64,000 nt of DNA from Lachnospiraceae bacterium oral taxon 096 (GTDB taxonomy: Bacteria; Bacillota; Clostridia; Lachnospirales; Lachnospiraceae). The position numbers and the translations under genes are program-made. Positions 53,972 through 63,693 of this stretch are shown piece after piece. The stretch is from NCBI GenBank assembly GCA_018141845.1, contig CP073340.1, positions 537,001 to 601,000 of the forward strand, in the 5' to 3' direction. Under the pieces are notes generated by a model that saw nothing but the letters and a program-made list of their open reading frames with translations, ran no database searches and was not told the origin of the DNA. The number at the start of each line of letters is the position of its first letter. Position 1 is the stretch's first letter.

Positions 53972-54697
53972 TTAAACCTTTGCAACATACTCATATGGCA
54001 ATGGAACAATCTTTCCTGGCTGGTCGATAACCTCGAGCTGCTCAAGTGTATCCTTTACGATATTGTATTGCATTTCTACATTGTGTGGCTCACCTGCATT
54101 TGCACCCATCGGAACGAGAGGAGCAACTGCTCTTGGAGAACCTGTCTGACGAACAACTGGTGGAAGCGCCGCAATAATAATTGTCGGAATTCCCACAGAT
54201 TCAATAGCTCTCTGCACAAGCACGGCAGAACGATGACAGGTACCTCAGCCAGCAGTGAGGATAACGCCGTCAACACCCTCATCCTTTAAAATCTTCGCAA
54301 TCGCTGGACCAGTCTCATTCTTAAACTTCTCCTGGTTTCCGCCACCGCCCATAAATCCAACATGGACAGGAGCAACCTTTCCAATCACACCGTCCTTTGC
54401 TAACTCATGAAGACGATCAATTGGGAACATACAGTTGATATCCTTATTGACATCACTGTTATCATATCCACCATGAGATACCATTAACTCACTTGATGGC
54501 ATTGTATCTTTAATAATTCTGTATGAAAAATCACCTGCAAGATTAAATCTCTTGTCATCCTTGTGATGAACTCCAGCCGCTGTTGCAATGGCAATGGTCA
54601 TGTCCTTGAGCGGTTTTGTTACAGGAGCCCATACTGGTGCAGGTGTTACAGGCACGAAAATCTCGGACTGCATACCCTTTACTACTGTAAAATCCAT
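53972..54697 (-). CDS. prdB: D-proline reductase selenoprotein subunit PrdB (UGA = Sec151)
   Basis: The frame from ATG 54697 runs through TGA at 54245-54247 and on to the stop at 53972, giving 241 residues with selenocysteine at 151 in the motif TAG-Sec-GTCHRSA. PrdB family members have the catalytic Sec in this motif. Without recoding, the gene would look like two adjacent frames. Downstream of the UGA is a possible SECIS stem-loop (54210-54230). PrdB attacks the C-N bond of D-proline bound to the PrdA pyruvoyl group, yielding 5-aminovalerate. It is the last gene of the locus. Confidence 0.95.
54210..54230 (-). promoter_or_regulatory. Candidate SECIS hairpin in prdB mRNA
   Basis: On the minus strand UUCUGC pairs with GCAGAG around a 9-base loop, starting 14 bases after the UGA, the distance at which bacterial SECIS elements that bind SelB lie. 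Pairing was judged by eye. Confidence 0.45.
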
Positions 54698-54731
54698 ATC
54701 TTATCCTTTCTTAAATCTTCAATGTAAAATT

Positions 54732-54983
54732 TTATGTATTATCCCCATGTGTATGGCGAATATTACTAACATACTTTTCATTGACCTCAGGCCCAAGCTG
54801 TTCGATAAAGCTCATATTAAAGCCAACTTCCTGCCCAACCTTGATTTCATAATCTGTAATCAACATGCGCATAGGAATCTTCATATATCCAAGCCTTCCC
54901 TTTAGGTCAATTCCAACTGCACCATCGTGAACCTCAACGATAATGCCCTCCATGTAGATGATCTTGTCCGTATACTTTGCCAT
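54732..54983 (-). CDS. Small conserved protein between prdA and prdB
   Basis: 83 residues from ATG 54983 (or 87 from 54995, overlapping the prdA stop). It reads MAKYTDKIIYMEGIIVEVHD, GAVGIDLKGRLGYMKIPMRM and so on, a small beta-rich protein. A gene of this size is regularly found between prdA and prdB in clostridial proline reductase clusters. Its role, perhaps in assembly or regulation of the enzyme, is not known to me. Confidence 0.75.
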   Translation of the reverse strand: MAKYTDKIIYMEGIIVEVHDGAVGIDLKGRLGYMKIPMRMLITDYEIKVGQEVGFNMSFIEQLGPEVNEKYVSNIRHTHGDNT

Positions 54984-54987
54984 AGTA

Positions 54988-56856
54988 TTACGCATTCATA
55001 TACTTTTCTTTGAACTTCTCACTCATTGGAAGTGAAGTCTCATTCTCCACAAGCTCAACTGGCTTTCCTGTGACATTGGAAATTAACTCGACATTGGCTG
55101 TCTTTACATTTGGATTCCACTTCTTCTCAGCCTTCTTGATTTCATCACCAGCCATCTCAGCCTTTAACATATACATTGCACGAACTGCATCCTCTGGACA
55201 AAGTGTGTTATTGGCAAGGATCTCATTCTCAATTCCAGTCTCAGACTTATTGTTGTCAACCATCGCTGTCATATACTTATTACCTACAACAAGTGCACCC
55301 TGATTTGCACAGAATGACATACCAACAACCTTGATACCACGCATACCAATCTGCTCGATATGGCTTGCAAAGTCAATGTGGTTGTTTCCAAATCCTTCCG
55401 TTGTCACAAATGCACCATCGGCACCAATGGTCTCTGCCATCATACCTACACGCTTAGAAACATAGAACTTCTCTGCATTGATCTGTGGGCTACCAACAAG
55501 AATAACACCACAAAAATCAATTTCCTTGTCCATCAGTGCTTCCATTACTAATGGCTCTCTCCAGTAGTGACGAGACATCTCCTTTGATGCAGGTCCAATA
55601 CAAGTGAGTGCGTGAATACATCCATCCAAAATCTCTAGTGGAGAAACAACAACAGGAACATTTCCAAGGTCTACATTTGGCTTTGCACCCAATACTCCGA
55701 CTGGCTCCACTGGAAGAAGAAGATTATCATGCATTGCGCCCTGTCCCATAATCTCTTTGACAACAACAACTTTCTTCTTTCCAGGATGTCTGTGCTGCTC
55801 AAATGTCTCTGTGTTGACTACTAAGCTCTCATCAACCTTCTTCAAAGCCTCACGAATCTCCTGTGTAATGACATCTGTTGCAGTATGGGCTGCCAATGGG
55901 CCTGGACGCTCCATATTTGTCTTTTCCTTGATGGTCACATTGGTCTTGATAAAGATGTCGCCCTTATCTGGTGCACCTGGTCTTCCCCACATAATGTTCT
56001 CATCGAGATAACCCTCTGAAGATCCAAACTCACCGATTTGTACACCATTGGCATCTGTACCAGAAACAACCATAACCACATTGTCGAGGACTCTTGTCAC
56101 ACCAGATCCAACCTCGCTGTCGCCTTCCTTGGTTGCAATTGGCTGCACATCCATAATGGTGTTAGAAAATGTGTGATACATATCTGGTGTAATCACATCA
56201 ATCTTTAAATCCAACACAAGCTCTTGACTGTCCACAGCCTCAGCCTCAATGCCCTCGCGGATGGTGAGCACAGTGCCCTCAATCTTTGTCTCTGGTCCTC
56301 TCTTTACCTCAGTGATGTTAAAATGCTTTCTTGTCAAAGAGCGAACAAGAATATCCTCTTCCTTTGGTGCCACAGCCTGTGCTGTTGCAACTGGTGCTGC
56401 TCCAACTCCAGTTGCAGCCGTTGTTGCTGTTGCTGCTGTTGTTGTCGCATTGCCAATTGGGACTTGGATATCAATTCCCTTTCCTTCTCCAATATGAATC
56501 TTTAACATTCCACCACTGATCTGAGTTGTTGCTCCCTGCACAGCTGGTGCTGATGTTGTAGGAGCAGATTCTGATGCAGTCTCTGGTGCCTTCTCTTCCT
56601 CCATGGACTGAACCTTATCAATTAAGTCCTTTGTCAAAGGTGTCAATGAGTCGCAAGTCTCTAATAAAGTTGCACCCAAAACCTCACCAATTTTTAATAC
56701 GCCGTCTAACTTTAATAATCCAGAATCAACAAGATCATCAAAAATCTCTGGATCCTCTAGGTTGTGGCTTGATAAAACCACGCCCTTTTCTGCACGGCAG
56801 CAAAGCACCGCAGGGCTATCCTTGTGGCTGTTTGCATATTCTGCTGAAATAGACAT
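54988..56856 (-). CDS. prdA: D-proline reductase proprotein PrdA
   Basis: 622 residues. PrdA is made as a proprotein that cleaves itself before a cysteine to give a 45-kDa and a 23-kDa chain, the latter with an N-terminal pyruvoyl group that binds D-proline. The cleavage motif is DGCIHALT-Cys419-IGPASKE. An Ala/Thr-rich linker at about 137-163 (runs of ATTTAATATT) separates an N-terminal domain from the core. The cysteine pair CC19-20 is also seen. It is followed by the small gene and prdB. Confidence 0.95.
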   Translation of the reverse strand: MSISAEYANSHKDSPAVLCCRAEKGVVLSSHNLEDPEIFDDLVDSGLLKLDGVLKIGEVLGATLLETCDSLTPLTKDLIDKVQSMEEEKAPETASESAPTTSAPAVQGATTQISGGMLKIHIGEGKGIDIQVPIGNATTTAATATTAATGVGAAPVATAQAVAPKEEDILVRSLTRKHFNITEVKRGPETKIEGTVLTIREGIEAEAVDSQELVLDLKIDVITPDMYHTFSNTIMDVQPIATKEGDSEVGSGVTRVLDNVVMVVSGTDANGVQIGEFGSSEGYLDENIMWGRPGAPDKGDIFIKTNVTIKEKTNMERPGPLAAHTATDVITQEIREALKKVDESLVVNTETFEQHRHPGKKKVVVVKEIMGQGAMHDNLLLPVEPVGVLGAKPNVDLGNVPVVVSPLEILDGCIHALTCIGPASKEMSRHYWREPLVMEALMDKEIDFCGVILVGSPQINAEKFYVSKRVGMMAETIGADGAFVTTEGFGNNHIDFASHIEQIGMRGIKVVGMSFCANQGALVVGNKYMTAMVDNNKSETGIENEILANNTLCPEDAVRAMYMLKAEMAGDEIKKAEKKWNPNVKTANVELISNVTGKPVELVENETSLPMSEKFKEKYMNA

Positions 56857-56876
56857 ATCTTTTGTTCCTTTCTTTT

Positions 56877-58319
56877 TTACTCAATGCTAATATGTATATC
56901 ACTGCCTGACTCGATACTAATCATAATATCACCATCGCTCAATACAGTCAAATACTCGTAATCTTTTGCTTCAGTACTGGTCTCTGGTTGAACCTGAGCC
57001 TCAGCACTTACTTCTGGCTCTTCCTCCACCTTCTTTGACTTTGTCAAGTAGCGCATTGGCTCCATGCCCATTGTCTTAAAGATGTTATCTGTCTGATGGA
57101 TTACTTTTAAACCAAGTTTTGGTGCTGAACCCATAACGGTGTTGGTACAATCGCTGCAATTTCCAATCAAAATGTATTCACAGCCATCTTTTTTAAAGTT
57201 TAAACACTTCTGTGCCTGTCCAGGACAATTTCCAGGATTTTCACACTTTAGTGTTCCCTTGACATCTTGTGCTTGCTTACAAGCTTGGTAGGAAACAACC
57301 TCAGCATTGTATTTTTTTGCCAAATCTTCCATTCGCTCGACATTTCCACCACAAGCACAGAGCAAAAGTCCTATCTTTGCACCATTAAGATCCTCAAATG
57401 GCTCTGTTACAATAATTCCACCACTTGTCTTCGTGATTGGAGTATCCAATGACACTGCATGACCTGTAAATGGTCCACCCATAACAATTTCACCATAGTC
57501 ACCGTCAATTCCACCTGCTTTTTCAATCAGTTCGCCGACCGTCGTTCCAATAGGAACATCCATAAATACATGAACCTTTTTCTCTCCCTTTAGCTTTCCA
57601 GCTACAGTAAGATTTTTTGTAATCACTGGTCGATGGTCTTCAATGGCCTCAGCCACACGAAGTACTGTCTCCACATTGATAACCACTGCATCGGCCTCAC
57701 TTGGCAATGCAGTTGGTGGAAGAAGCTTGCCCAGTGCCTCACGCACAACTGCTCTCTCCTCTCCCATTGGGTAGAGGTCTGGCAGAAGATGAAGGCTAAA
57801 TGATGGAAATTTTGGTAAAAACTGCTTTAACTTTTCAATCTCTTCCTTATGCTTTGCCTTAATGGCAATAATCACTTTGCTCGCATTGACCATTTTTGCA
57901 CAGTAGTCTGCACCGCGCAAAGTTTTCTCTGGCTGCTGCATAATTTGAAGCATATTGTGGGCAAGCACTGGCTCACATTCTGCTGCATTGACAAGGAGAT
58001 AGCCTCCTTTTAAGTCAATATTTAATTTGACATTGGTCGGAAAGCCTGCTCCTCCCATACCAACAATCCCTGCGGCCTTGACACAATCGAGGGGATTTTC
58101 CGCTTGAATCTTTACAAAATCCTCCTCCTTTTCTTCCCCATCAACCACAATCTGACTGTCACTCACCTCTGTAACTTTTCCCTCTACGCTAGAGAAAATA
58201 TTGGCACCAAGTTTTTCTGGATAGGCAAGCAATGTACCCACTTTTACCTCATCGCCCACAGCAACAGCTGCAGTATCTGGTGCTCCAATGTGTTGCTTTA
58301 ATAAAAATATCCTCTTCAT
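56877..58319 (-). CDS. prdC: Proline reductase-associated electron transfer protein PrdC (RnfC-like)
   Basis: 480 residues resembling RnfC: an N-terminal barrel-sandwich hybrid domain, the NAD/FMN-binding GIVGMGGAGFPTNVKL near 83, a SLBB domain (MDVPIGTTVGELIEKAGG) and cysteine clusters LLCACGG, CENPGNCPGQAQKC and GNCSDC (C388, C391). It is thought to pass electrons to proline reductase and may link it to the Rnf complex. I see no in-frame UGA, so this copy uses Cys throughout. An acidic Glu/Val/Ala tail precedes a final domain of about 25 residues. Confidence 0.9.
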   Translation of the reverse strand: MKRIFLLKQHIGAPDTAAVAVGDEVKVGTLLAYPEKLGANIFSSVEGKVTEVSDSQIVVDGEEKEEDFVKIQAENPLDCVKAAGIVGMGGAGFPTNVKLNIDLKGGYLLVNAAECEPVLAHNMLQIMQQPEKTLRGADYCAKMVNASKVIIAIKAKHKEEIEKLKQFLPKFPSFSLHLLPDLYPMGEERAVVREALGKLLPPTALPSEADAVVINVETVLRVAEAIEDHRPVITKNLTVAGKLKGEKKVHVFMDVPIGTTVGELIEKAGGIDGDYGEIVMGGPFTGHAVSLDTPITKTSGGIIVTEPFEDLNGAKIGLLLCACGGNVERMEDLAKKYNAEVVSYQACKQAQDVKGTLKCENPGNCPGQAQKCLNFKKDGCEYILIGNCSDCTNTVMGSAPKLGLKVIHQTDNIFKTMGMEPMRYLTKSKKVEEEPEVSAEAQVQPETSTEAKDYEYLTVLSDGDIMISIESGSDIHISIE

Positions 58320-58336
58320 CTTTTGTTCTTCCTCAT

Positions 58337-59341
58337 TTACATGATAAATCCATGTCCCAATGGATCTCTTCGGTCAAGGACCAAATCATTAAATCCTGTA
58401 ATATAAGCCTTTCCTGTAACCTGTGGAATAATTGCCTCAAAGTCTCCACAAGTTGTCTTTTCTACAGGAACTCCAATAAACTTTGTCTGGAATACGCTCT
58501 CATAGACAAAGCGATCGCCAATCTTTAAATTTCCTCGAGCAACAAGATCAGCCATCTTTGCCGAAGTACCTGTTCCACAAGGTGAGCGGTCAACCTGCTT
58601 CTCACCAAATACAACGACATTTTGTAAATCTGCATCTGGGCTCTTTGCCTTGCCATAGATCTCTACCAAATCTACGGTGGTGATATCCAAATATGGATGC
58701 TTGATTTCTACATTTTCATTGAGTGCCTTTCGAAGAGCCAAGGCCTTTGGCACAATGTCATCAAGATTCTTTGGATCAATCTCTACGCCCATCTCCTCAT
58801 CCTTGACAATGGCAAAAAAGCTTCCACCAAAAGAAATATCACAGGTAATCTTTCTTCCCAGCTCAGGAACATCCACGGTTACATCCTTCTTATAGAGGAA
58901 TGCTGGCACATTTTTAAAGGAAACCTGTACGACCTCTCCATCCTTTACCTCTACCTGTGCACGAACAAGTCCAGCGGGCGCTTCCAATGTAATTTCTGTA
59001 ATCGGCTCTGTCACCTTGACCATACCTGTCTCTACCAATACTGTACACACACCAATGGTTCCATGACCGCACATATTTAGGCAACCGCCGCCATCTAAGA
59101 AGATGACACCATAATCTGCCGAAGGATCACAAGGCTCAGTGAGAAGTGCACCAAACATATCCGCATGACCTCTAGGCTCCAACATGGCCATCTTTCGAAT
59201 ATAATCATAGTGCTCTAAGAAATATTTCTTCTTCTCCATCACTGTGCTTCCCTTTAATACAGGAACGCCACCAACAATAATTCTTGTTGCCTCTCCCATT
59301 GTGTGAGAATCAATACATCTAATATTTGCTCCGACATTCAT
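58337..59341 (-). CDS. prdF: Proline racemase PrdF
   Basis: 334 residues of the proline racemase family with both catalytic cysteines: Cys91 in NMCGHGTIG and Cys255 in RSPCGTGTSA. The Cys/Cys pair indicates a racemase rather than a hydroxyproline dehydratase or epimerase variant. It converts L-proline to D-proline, the substrate of PrdA/PrdB. It lies 17 bp before prdC and 13 bp after the permease gene. Confidence 0.94.
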   Translation of the reverse strand: MNVGANIRCIDSHTMGEATRIIVGGVPVLKGSTVMEKKKYFLEHYDYIRKMAMLEPRGHADMFGALLTEPCDPSADYGVIFLDGGGCLNMCGHGTIGVCTVLVETGMVKVTEPITEITLEAPAGLVRAQVEVKDGEVVQVSFKNVPAFLYKKDVTVDVPELGRKITCDISFGGSFFAIVKDEEMGVEIDPKNLDDIVPKALALRKALNENVEIKHPYLDITTVDLVEIYGKAKSPDADLQNVVVFGEKQVDRSPCGTGTSAKMADLVARGNLKIGDRFVYESVFQTKFIGVPVEKTTCGDFEAIIPQVTGKAYITGFNDLVLDRRDPLGHGFIM

Positions 59342-59354
59342 AATGCTTCCTCCC

Positions 59355-60230
59355 TTACTTCTTTCTAGATGACAAAAATAGAGTCACTGCAGTATAGAAA
59401 ACAACTGCGGTTACCAAAATCTTTAAAATTCCCAAAGGCATAGACTTTACAAGATAGTAGGCAACAGCCACACCAATGACTCCACCGATGGTAATAAATA
59501 GACTCGCCTTTCTATTGTATGCTCCCTCCTTGACAAAACGCACAGAAGCCACTGGCATTAGATAGGCACAAGAACCCATCATAATCGGAAATGCCGCTGT
59601 AGGATTGACACCCAATAAATAAATCAAAGCCATACAAGGTGCATAGAGTCCAATACCTGCTGTCATCAAGGCACCCAAAACAAAGTTGACAACAATGGCA
59701 AGAATTAACTTTCCTCCATGTAATCCATAAATTTGAGATGCATCATTTCCTGATGGAAATATATGAGCAAGCTGTAATGCAAAAATAATGGCTGTGACAA
59801 AGAGTGCAACACTCATGACCAACTGAATGAGCTTTGTTGGTAACTTTGAAACAATACCAGCTCCCACATAGGAACCAACTGCTGCTGCAATTAACATTCC
59901 TGCTAAAGTTAATGGCTCAACTTCCACTCCCTTAATAAATAGAAATGCCTCAAAGATAACTGGAATTGTGCACGCAACATTTAATGTTCCTGGAATTAGT
60001 CGATCCTCTGACTGCTTGGCAAAGCGAAGTGCCGCTGTTGTTGGTGCAAAAGATCCGATACCCAAAGTATCAAAGAAGTTGGCTACTACACCAATGATCC
60101 CTGTGACAACAGCACTTGTGTCCTTTTCAAAGCTGTCCTTGTGGGCCACCAAATCCTTAATAAATACCACGGCGAATATAATTGCCAAAACGGCAAGCAC
60201 CAAGAGCAACACATTAGAAACTGTAAACAT
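59355..60230 (-). CDS. TauE/SafE-family membrane permease
   Basis: 291 residues with about eight hydrophobic helices and the two-fold repeat of the TauE/SafE (DUF81) family (GIIGVVANFFDTLGIGSF... and MTAGIGLYAPCMALIYLLGVNP). The family moves sulfite, sulfonates and other organic anions. In this operon it might transport proline-pathway material or a selenium/sulfur compound; this is inference from position. It starts the prdF-prdC-prdA-prdB stretch after a 189-bp gap. Confidence 0.8.
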   Translation of the reverse strand: MFTVSNVLLLVLAVLAIIFAVVFIKDLVAHKDSFEKDTSAVVTGIIGVVANFFDTLGIGSFAPTTAALRFAKQSEDRLIPGTLNVACTIPVIFEAFLFIKGVEVEPLTLAGMLIAAAVGSYVGAGIVSKLPTKLIQLVMSVALFVTAIIFALQLAHIFPSGNDASQIYGLHGGKLILAIVVNFVLGALMTAGIGLYAPCMALIYLLGVNPTAAFPIMMGSCAYLMPVASVRFVKEGAYNRKASLFITIGGVIGVAVAYYLVKSMPLGILKILVTAVVFYTAVTLFLSSRKK

Positions 60231-60419
60231 ATCCTTTCCCCCTTTATTTTTTGTTCTCCCTTTTTATCTATTTTACGGTTTTTTCTTGTTTGCGTCAATA
60301 AATTAACATCAGTTACTTATATAAATTACCAATAAAAGACTTGTAAATCCCTATAAATATTGAAATTTTTAATAATAAAGAGGACAGCAGATGACCACTG
60401 CCCTAAAAATTCTCCTATA
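60231..60419 (-). promoter_or_regulatory. Gap between selB and the permease gene, probable promoter region
   Basis: 189 bp of AT-rich DNA without an open frame, the longest gap in the prd locus. It is a likely place for a separate promoter for permease-prdFCAB. I see no clear -10/-35 pair. Confidence 0.35.
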
Positions 60420-62306
60420 TTATGCCCGAATATAGGGTGTTCTTTCGCTCTCAAACCCATCAAAGCGAGTAACTTTTTCTCGGTCTGTGCAGGCAAAAAA
60501 TAACTTTGCGTTCTTTCTCGAAATTCCAAACTTTTCCCTCAGGACATCAATGCTAATTTTCCCCCCGATTTCCATTTGCTCTTTCGACACAGCCAATAAT
60601 TTTTTATAGATACTGCCCAGTGTGTAGTAGTCATTTTCCAATCGAATAATGGTATGTTTTTGTAGCATACACAAAAGTACATCGGCCAGATAAGGTTGAT
60701 CTTCTTGATCTATTGGGATTTCTCCCAATTTTAAGAAAACAAATTGGGCACGCTGCATGGAATTGACTAATTGATTGGCAATTCTTATGTAGCGCTCATC
60801 TTTCACAATGCGATGCCCTGCTAAGGATAAAATGTCATCTTTTACATTGTATTTTCCCATCTCAACCAAGCGATTGCATAAGGCCAAATATAAGTCCTTT
60901 TTTAGTCGTCGAAATACCTGCTGGTGAATGACCATCTGCTTTTGTCCCAACTTGTAGGGATTTTTCTCATAAAAATCTTGAAAATAGGTATCCAATCTAT
61001 CGATGTATTGCATAAAATAGGCCTTAGAAATGGCATAGATTTTTTTATTGACTTCTAAGGTAAAGACTCGATCTGAAAAGTCAACCATGCTCTGTTCCTT
61101 TGTAATTTCTAAAAAATCTCCTCCAGCTTGTACAATCTTTTCATATAGCAGTGCATTGGCATCGCCCATTTCTAGTGTCTGCAGTGCATCAATATCGACA
61201 CAGCCTTTTTTGTACTTTTTTGCTGGATTAGGATCCACAATCATTCCCCCAGCAACCGTCACCTTTGCTGCCTCATTGCGCAAAATAAATCTCTCCTTTG
61301 CACGCACAGCAATGGGGGTATTCAGTTGCAATTGAACCCATGCACTCTCTCCATTTTCCACTTCCTTCTGATCGATCAGCACAATCTTTGCCTCCATATG
61401 TGCTGTTCCAACTAAAAGCTCCAACTTAGAATGATTTTTTATAGAAACTTGGTCATCATTGTCGACTTTTACCTTCGCATTGCAGATTGTTGACGGCGTT
61501 ATACTCCCCGCTCTAGCCAGCAAACTTCCTCGCTTAATCTCCTTTTTCTCCATATCACTGAGATTGAGGGCCACTCTTTCTCCCGCATAGGCTTTATCAA
61601 CATCCTTGCCATGAACTTGAATATTTCGTATTCTAACTGCACGTTCCTTTGGATAAATCATCGCCTTGGTACTACAGTCAATCACTCCTCGAAGAAGAGT
61701 TCCCGTAACCACTGTTCCATATCCCACAATAGAAAATACACGATCAATGGGCAGAACAAACTCTCCATCTTCCGGCTTTTTTTCTACTGTCAATGCCACT
61801 TTTTCGATACAATGGATAACTTCCTCTATCCCCTCTCTTGTCTTTGATGAGGCTAGAACAATATCTGCATCCTTCCAAATGGTCTTGGCCAAATAATCTC
61901 TGATCTCTTTTCTTCTTTGTTCTCTTTGCTCTATAGAGATCATATCAATCTTTGTCATCACCACAATAATCCTTTGAATGTGGAGAAGTTCCAAGATATG
62001 GAGATGTTCCCTTGTCTGCTCCTTGATTCCCTCTGTGCCAGAGACAACAACCAAGACCATATCCATTCCCATCGCACCAGCAACCATTGTCTTTACAAAT
62101 TTTTCGTGTCCTGGGGTGTCAACAATACCTACACTACTGCCATCTGGCAATGTAAACTCTGTAAATCCAAGTTCAATCGTAATGCCTCTTCTCTTTTCTT
62201 CTTCCAAGCGATCGGCATCATAACCTGTCAATGCCTTAATTAGTGCCGTCTTTCCATGATCAATATGGCCTGCTGTACCAACAATGATATGGCGATTTTT
62301 ATCCAT
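60420..62306 (-). CDS. selB: Selenocysteine-specific elongation factor SelB
   Basis: 628 residues: GTPase domain with GTAGHIDHGKT near 8-18, DTPGHEKFVKTM near 63-74 and TKID near 117; EF-Tu-like domains 2 and 3; and a C-terminal set of winged helices (about 380-628) that bind the SECIS hairpin. It brings Sec-tRNA to UGA codons such as that of prdB. It overlaps the LysR gene by 8 bp. The partner genes selA, selD and selC are not in the window. Confidence 0.95.
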   Translation of the reverse strand: MDKNRHIIVGTAGHIDHGKTALIKALTGYDADRLEEEKRRGITIELGFTEFTLPDGSSVGIVDTPGHEKFVKTMVAGAMGMDMVLVVVSGTEGIKEQTREHLHILELLHIQRIIVVMTKIDMISIEQREQRRKEIRDYLAKTIWKDADIVLASSKTREGIEEVIHCIEKVALTVEKKPEDGEFVLPIDRVFSIVGYGTVVTGTLLRGVIDCSTKAMIYPKERAVRIRNIQVHGKDVDKAYAGERVALNLSDMEKKEIKRGSLLARAGSITPSTICNAKVKVDNDDQVSIKNHSKLELLVGTAHMEAKIVLIDQKEVENGESAWVQLQLNTPIAVRAKERFILRNEAAKVTVAGGMIVDPNPAKKYKKGCVDIDALQTLEMGDANALLYEKIVQAGGDFLEITKEQSMVDFSDRVFTLEVNKKIYAISKAYFMQYIDRLDTYFQDFYEKNPYKLGQKQMVIHQQVFRRLKKDLYLALCNRLVEMGKYNVKDDILSLAGHRIVKDERYIRIANQLVNSMQRAQFVFLKLGEIPIDQEDQPYLADVLLCMLQKHTIIRLENDYYTLGSIYKKLLAVSKEQMEIGGKISIDVLREKFGISRKNAKLFFACTDREKVTRFDGFESERTPYIRA

Positions 62307-63213
62307 TGATGATCTCCTCTCTCATTTTGGCAATTTCCAACTTCATAAATCCCCCAAACAATTGAATATTTGGATTTCTTCGAATATTTTTTCGCCTCAC
62401 TAAATAAAATGATCGAATACTCAAAGCCTCTGGAAAACTAAGTACATAAAAGTCATGCTCTCTCTCTACCTTTGACAAGGCCCAACAAGACATAATTGCC
62501 ACACCATACCCTTTTTTTACCATTCGCTTTATGCTCTCTTGGTCATTGACCCGTGTGACCACATTAAAATCATAGTGTTCAATCCCCATTTGCTCATACA
62601 TACTCTTGATGTCAATATTTCCTTCACTACTTGTATTCCTAGCAATCATTGGTGACTGTATACCATCCACAAGGTCATTGTTCTCCCAAATCTTTTTGTA
62701 ATGCTCCTTTCTTGGCATAACAAGAAGCATTCGGTCAGGACAAAAATAGGTGTATTCTAGTTGTTCTGATTCCCTTTGTTCTGCAACAATGCCAATATCA
62801 AACATTCCGTCTTCTACACCCTGAATAATATTCATACTATTATTTTTCAGTACATCAAATACAATATCTGGATTGATATTGCTATAGCGAAAAAATAGTT
62901 CGGGCAAAATATAGGTCGTAGGCGTGGAAGTTGCCCCAATATAGAGCGTACTCTTTCCATCTTTGGCCACCCCCTGTAGCATCATCTCCTGTAGACGCAA
63001 AATATCACAGGCATGGCGATAAATTTCCTCCCCCCGCTTAGTGATATTAATGTTCTTTGTCGTTCGAACCAATAATTTTACTTTGAGTTCTTCTTCTAAC
63101 TTTGCAATGTGACTACTGACAGTAGACTGAGAGCAGAAATTCTCCTCTGCTGCCTTTGTAAAACTCTTACTTTCTACAACAGCAATATAGGATTTCAATT
63201 GATTAAAATCCAT
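62299..63213 (-). CDS. LysR-type transcriptional regulator
   Basis: 304 residues: N-terminal winged helix-turn-helix (FTKAAEENFCSQSTVSSHIAKLEEEL) and a C-terminal type 2 periplasmic-binding-like effector domain. The gene overlaps prdE by 11 bp and selB by 8 bp, so it is translated together with both. By position it may sense proline, a product or selenium status and control the locus. In C. difficile the corresponding regulator is the sigma-54 activator PrdR, which is not seen here. Confidence 0.92.
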   Translation of the reverse strand: MDFNQLKSYIAVVESKSFTKAAEENFCSQSTVSSHIAKLEEELKVKLLVRTTKNINITKRGEEIYRHACDILRLQEMMLQGVAKDGKSTLYIGATSTPTTYILPELFFRYSNINPDIVFDVLKNNSMNIIQGVEDGMFDIGIVAEQRESEQLEYTYFCPDRMLLVMPRKEHYKKIWENNDLVDGIQSPMIARNTSSEGNIDIKSMYEQMGIEHYDFNVVTRVNDQESIKRMVKKGYGVAIMSCWALSKVEREHDFYVLSFPEALSIRSFYLVRRKNIRRNPNIQLFGGFMKLEIAKMREEIING

Positions 63214-63679
63214 TCTTTTCCTGCCTCATTTTTAGTTTTAACAGTGCCACAGCCTTTCTCGCATCCAATACATCCAAATTGTTTTCTCCGACAACATTCG
63301 TCTCCACGCCCTCTGTGCTCTTATTGATATCTACAATTGTATCCATGTACTCATTGGTCACAACAAATTGAGCCTGAGTGCCCACAAAGCTGACGCCAAC
63401 CACACTGACGCCACGCTTTCCAATTTCTTCAATGGCATGGGCAAAATCCACATTGCTGTTGCCCCAACTGTCTTCACTCACAATGGCTCCATCAGCACGC
63501 ATACCTTCTACCCATGCACCCACACGATCACCTGTAAAATACTTATTGACATTGTCCTGCGGAATTCCCGCAATCATTACCCCCAAAAAGTCAATGTCCT
63601 CATCATCTCCAAGCACTTGTACCAGTGGATCTCTGAAATGATGTAATGTTGTTTCTTTTGTTGACGGTCCAATTCCCAT
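63203..63679 (-). CDS. prdE: PrdE-like protein (homologue of the PrdA C-terminal chain)
   Basis: 158 residues starting MGIGPSTKETTLHHFRDP, which aligns with PrdA from the residue after the cleavage cysteine (CIGPASKEMSRHYWREP). It continues through DFLGVMIAGIPQDNVNKYF, AIEEIGKRGVSVVGVSF and NNLDVLDARKAVALLKLKM, so it is a stand-alone version of the pyruvoyl-chain region. It lacks a cysteine at the start and so cannot form a pyruvoyl group there. Role probably structural or regulatory in the reductase complex. Confidence 0.88.
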   Translation of the reverse strand: MGIGPSTKETTLHHFRDPLVQVLGDDEDIDFLGVMIAGIPQDNVNKYFTGDRVGAWVEGMRADGAIVSEDSWGNSNVDFAHAIEEIGKRGVSVVGVSFVGTQAQFVVTNEYMDTIVDINKSTEGVETNVVGENNLDVLDARKAVALLKLKMRQEKNGF

Positions 63680-63693
63680 ATCTTTTCTCCTCT

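Noticed and set aside
56224..56519. Cysteine- and leucine-rich plus-strand frames opposite prdA
   Set aside because: They are the antisense of the Ala/Thr-rich linker codons of PrdA, not independent genes.
56877..58319. A selenocysteine in PrdC
   Set aside because: The frame is continuous with Cys at the GNCSDC site and no in-frame UGA, so this copy needs no recoding.
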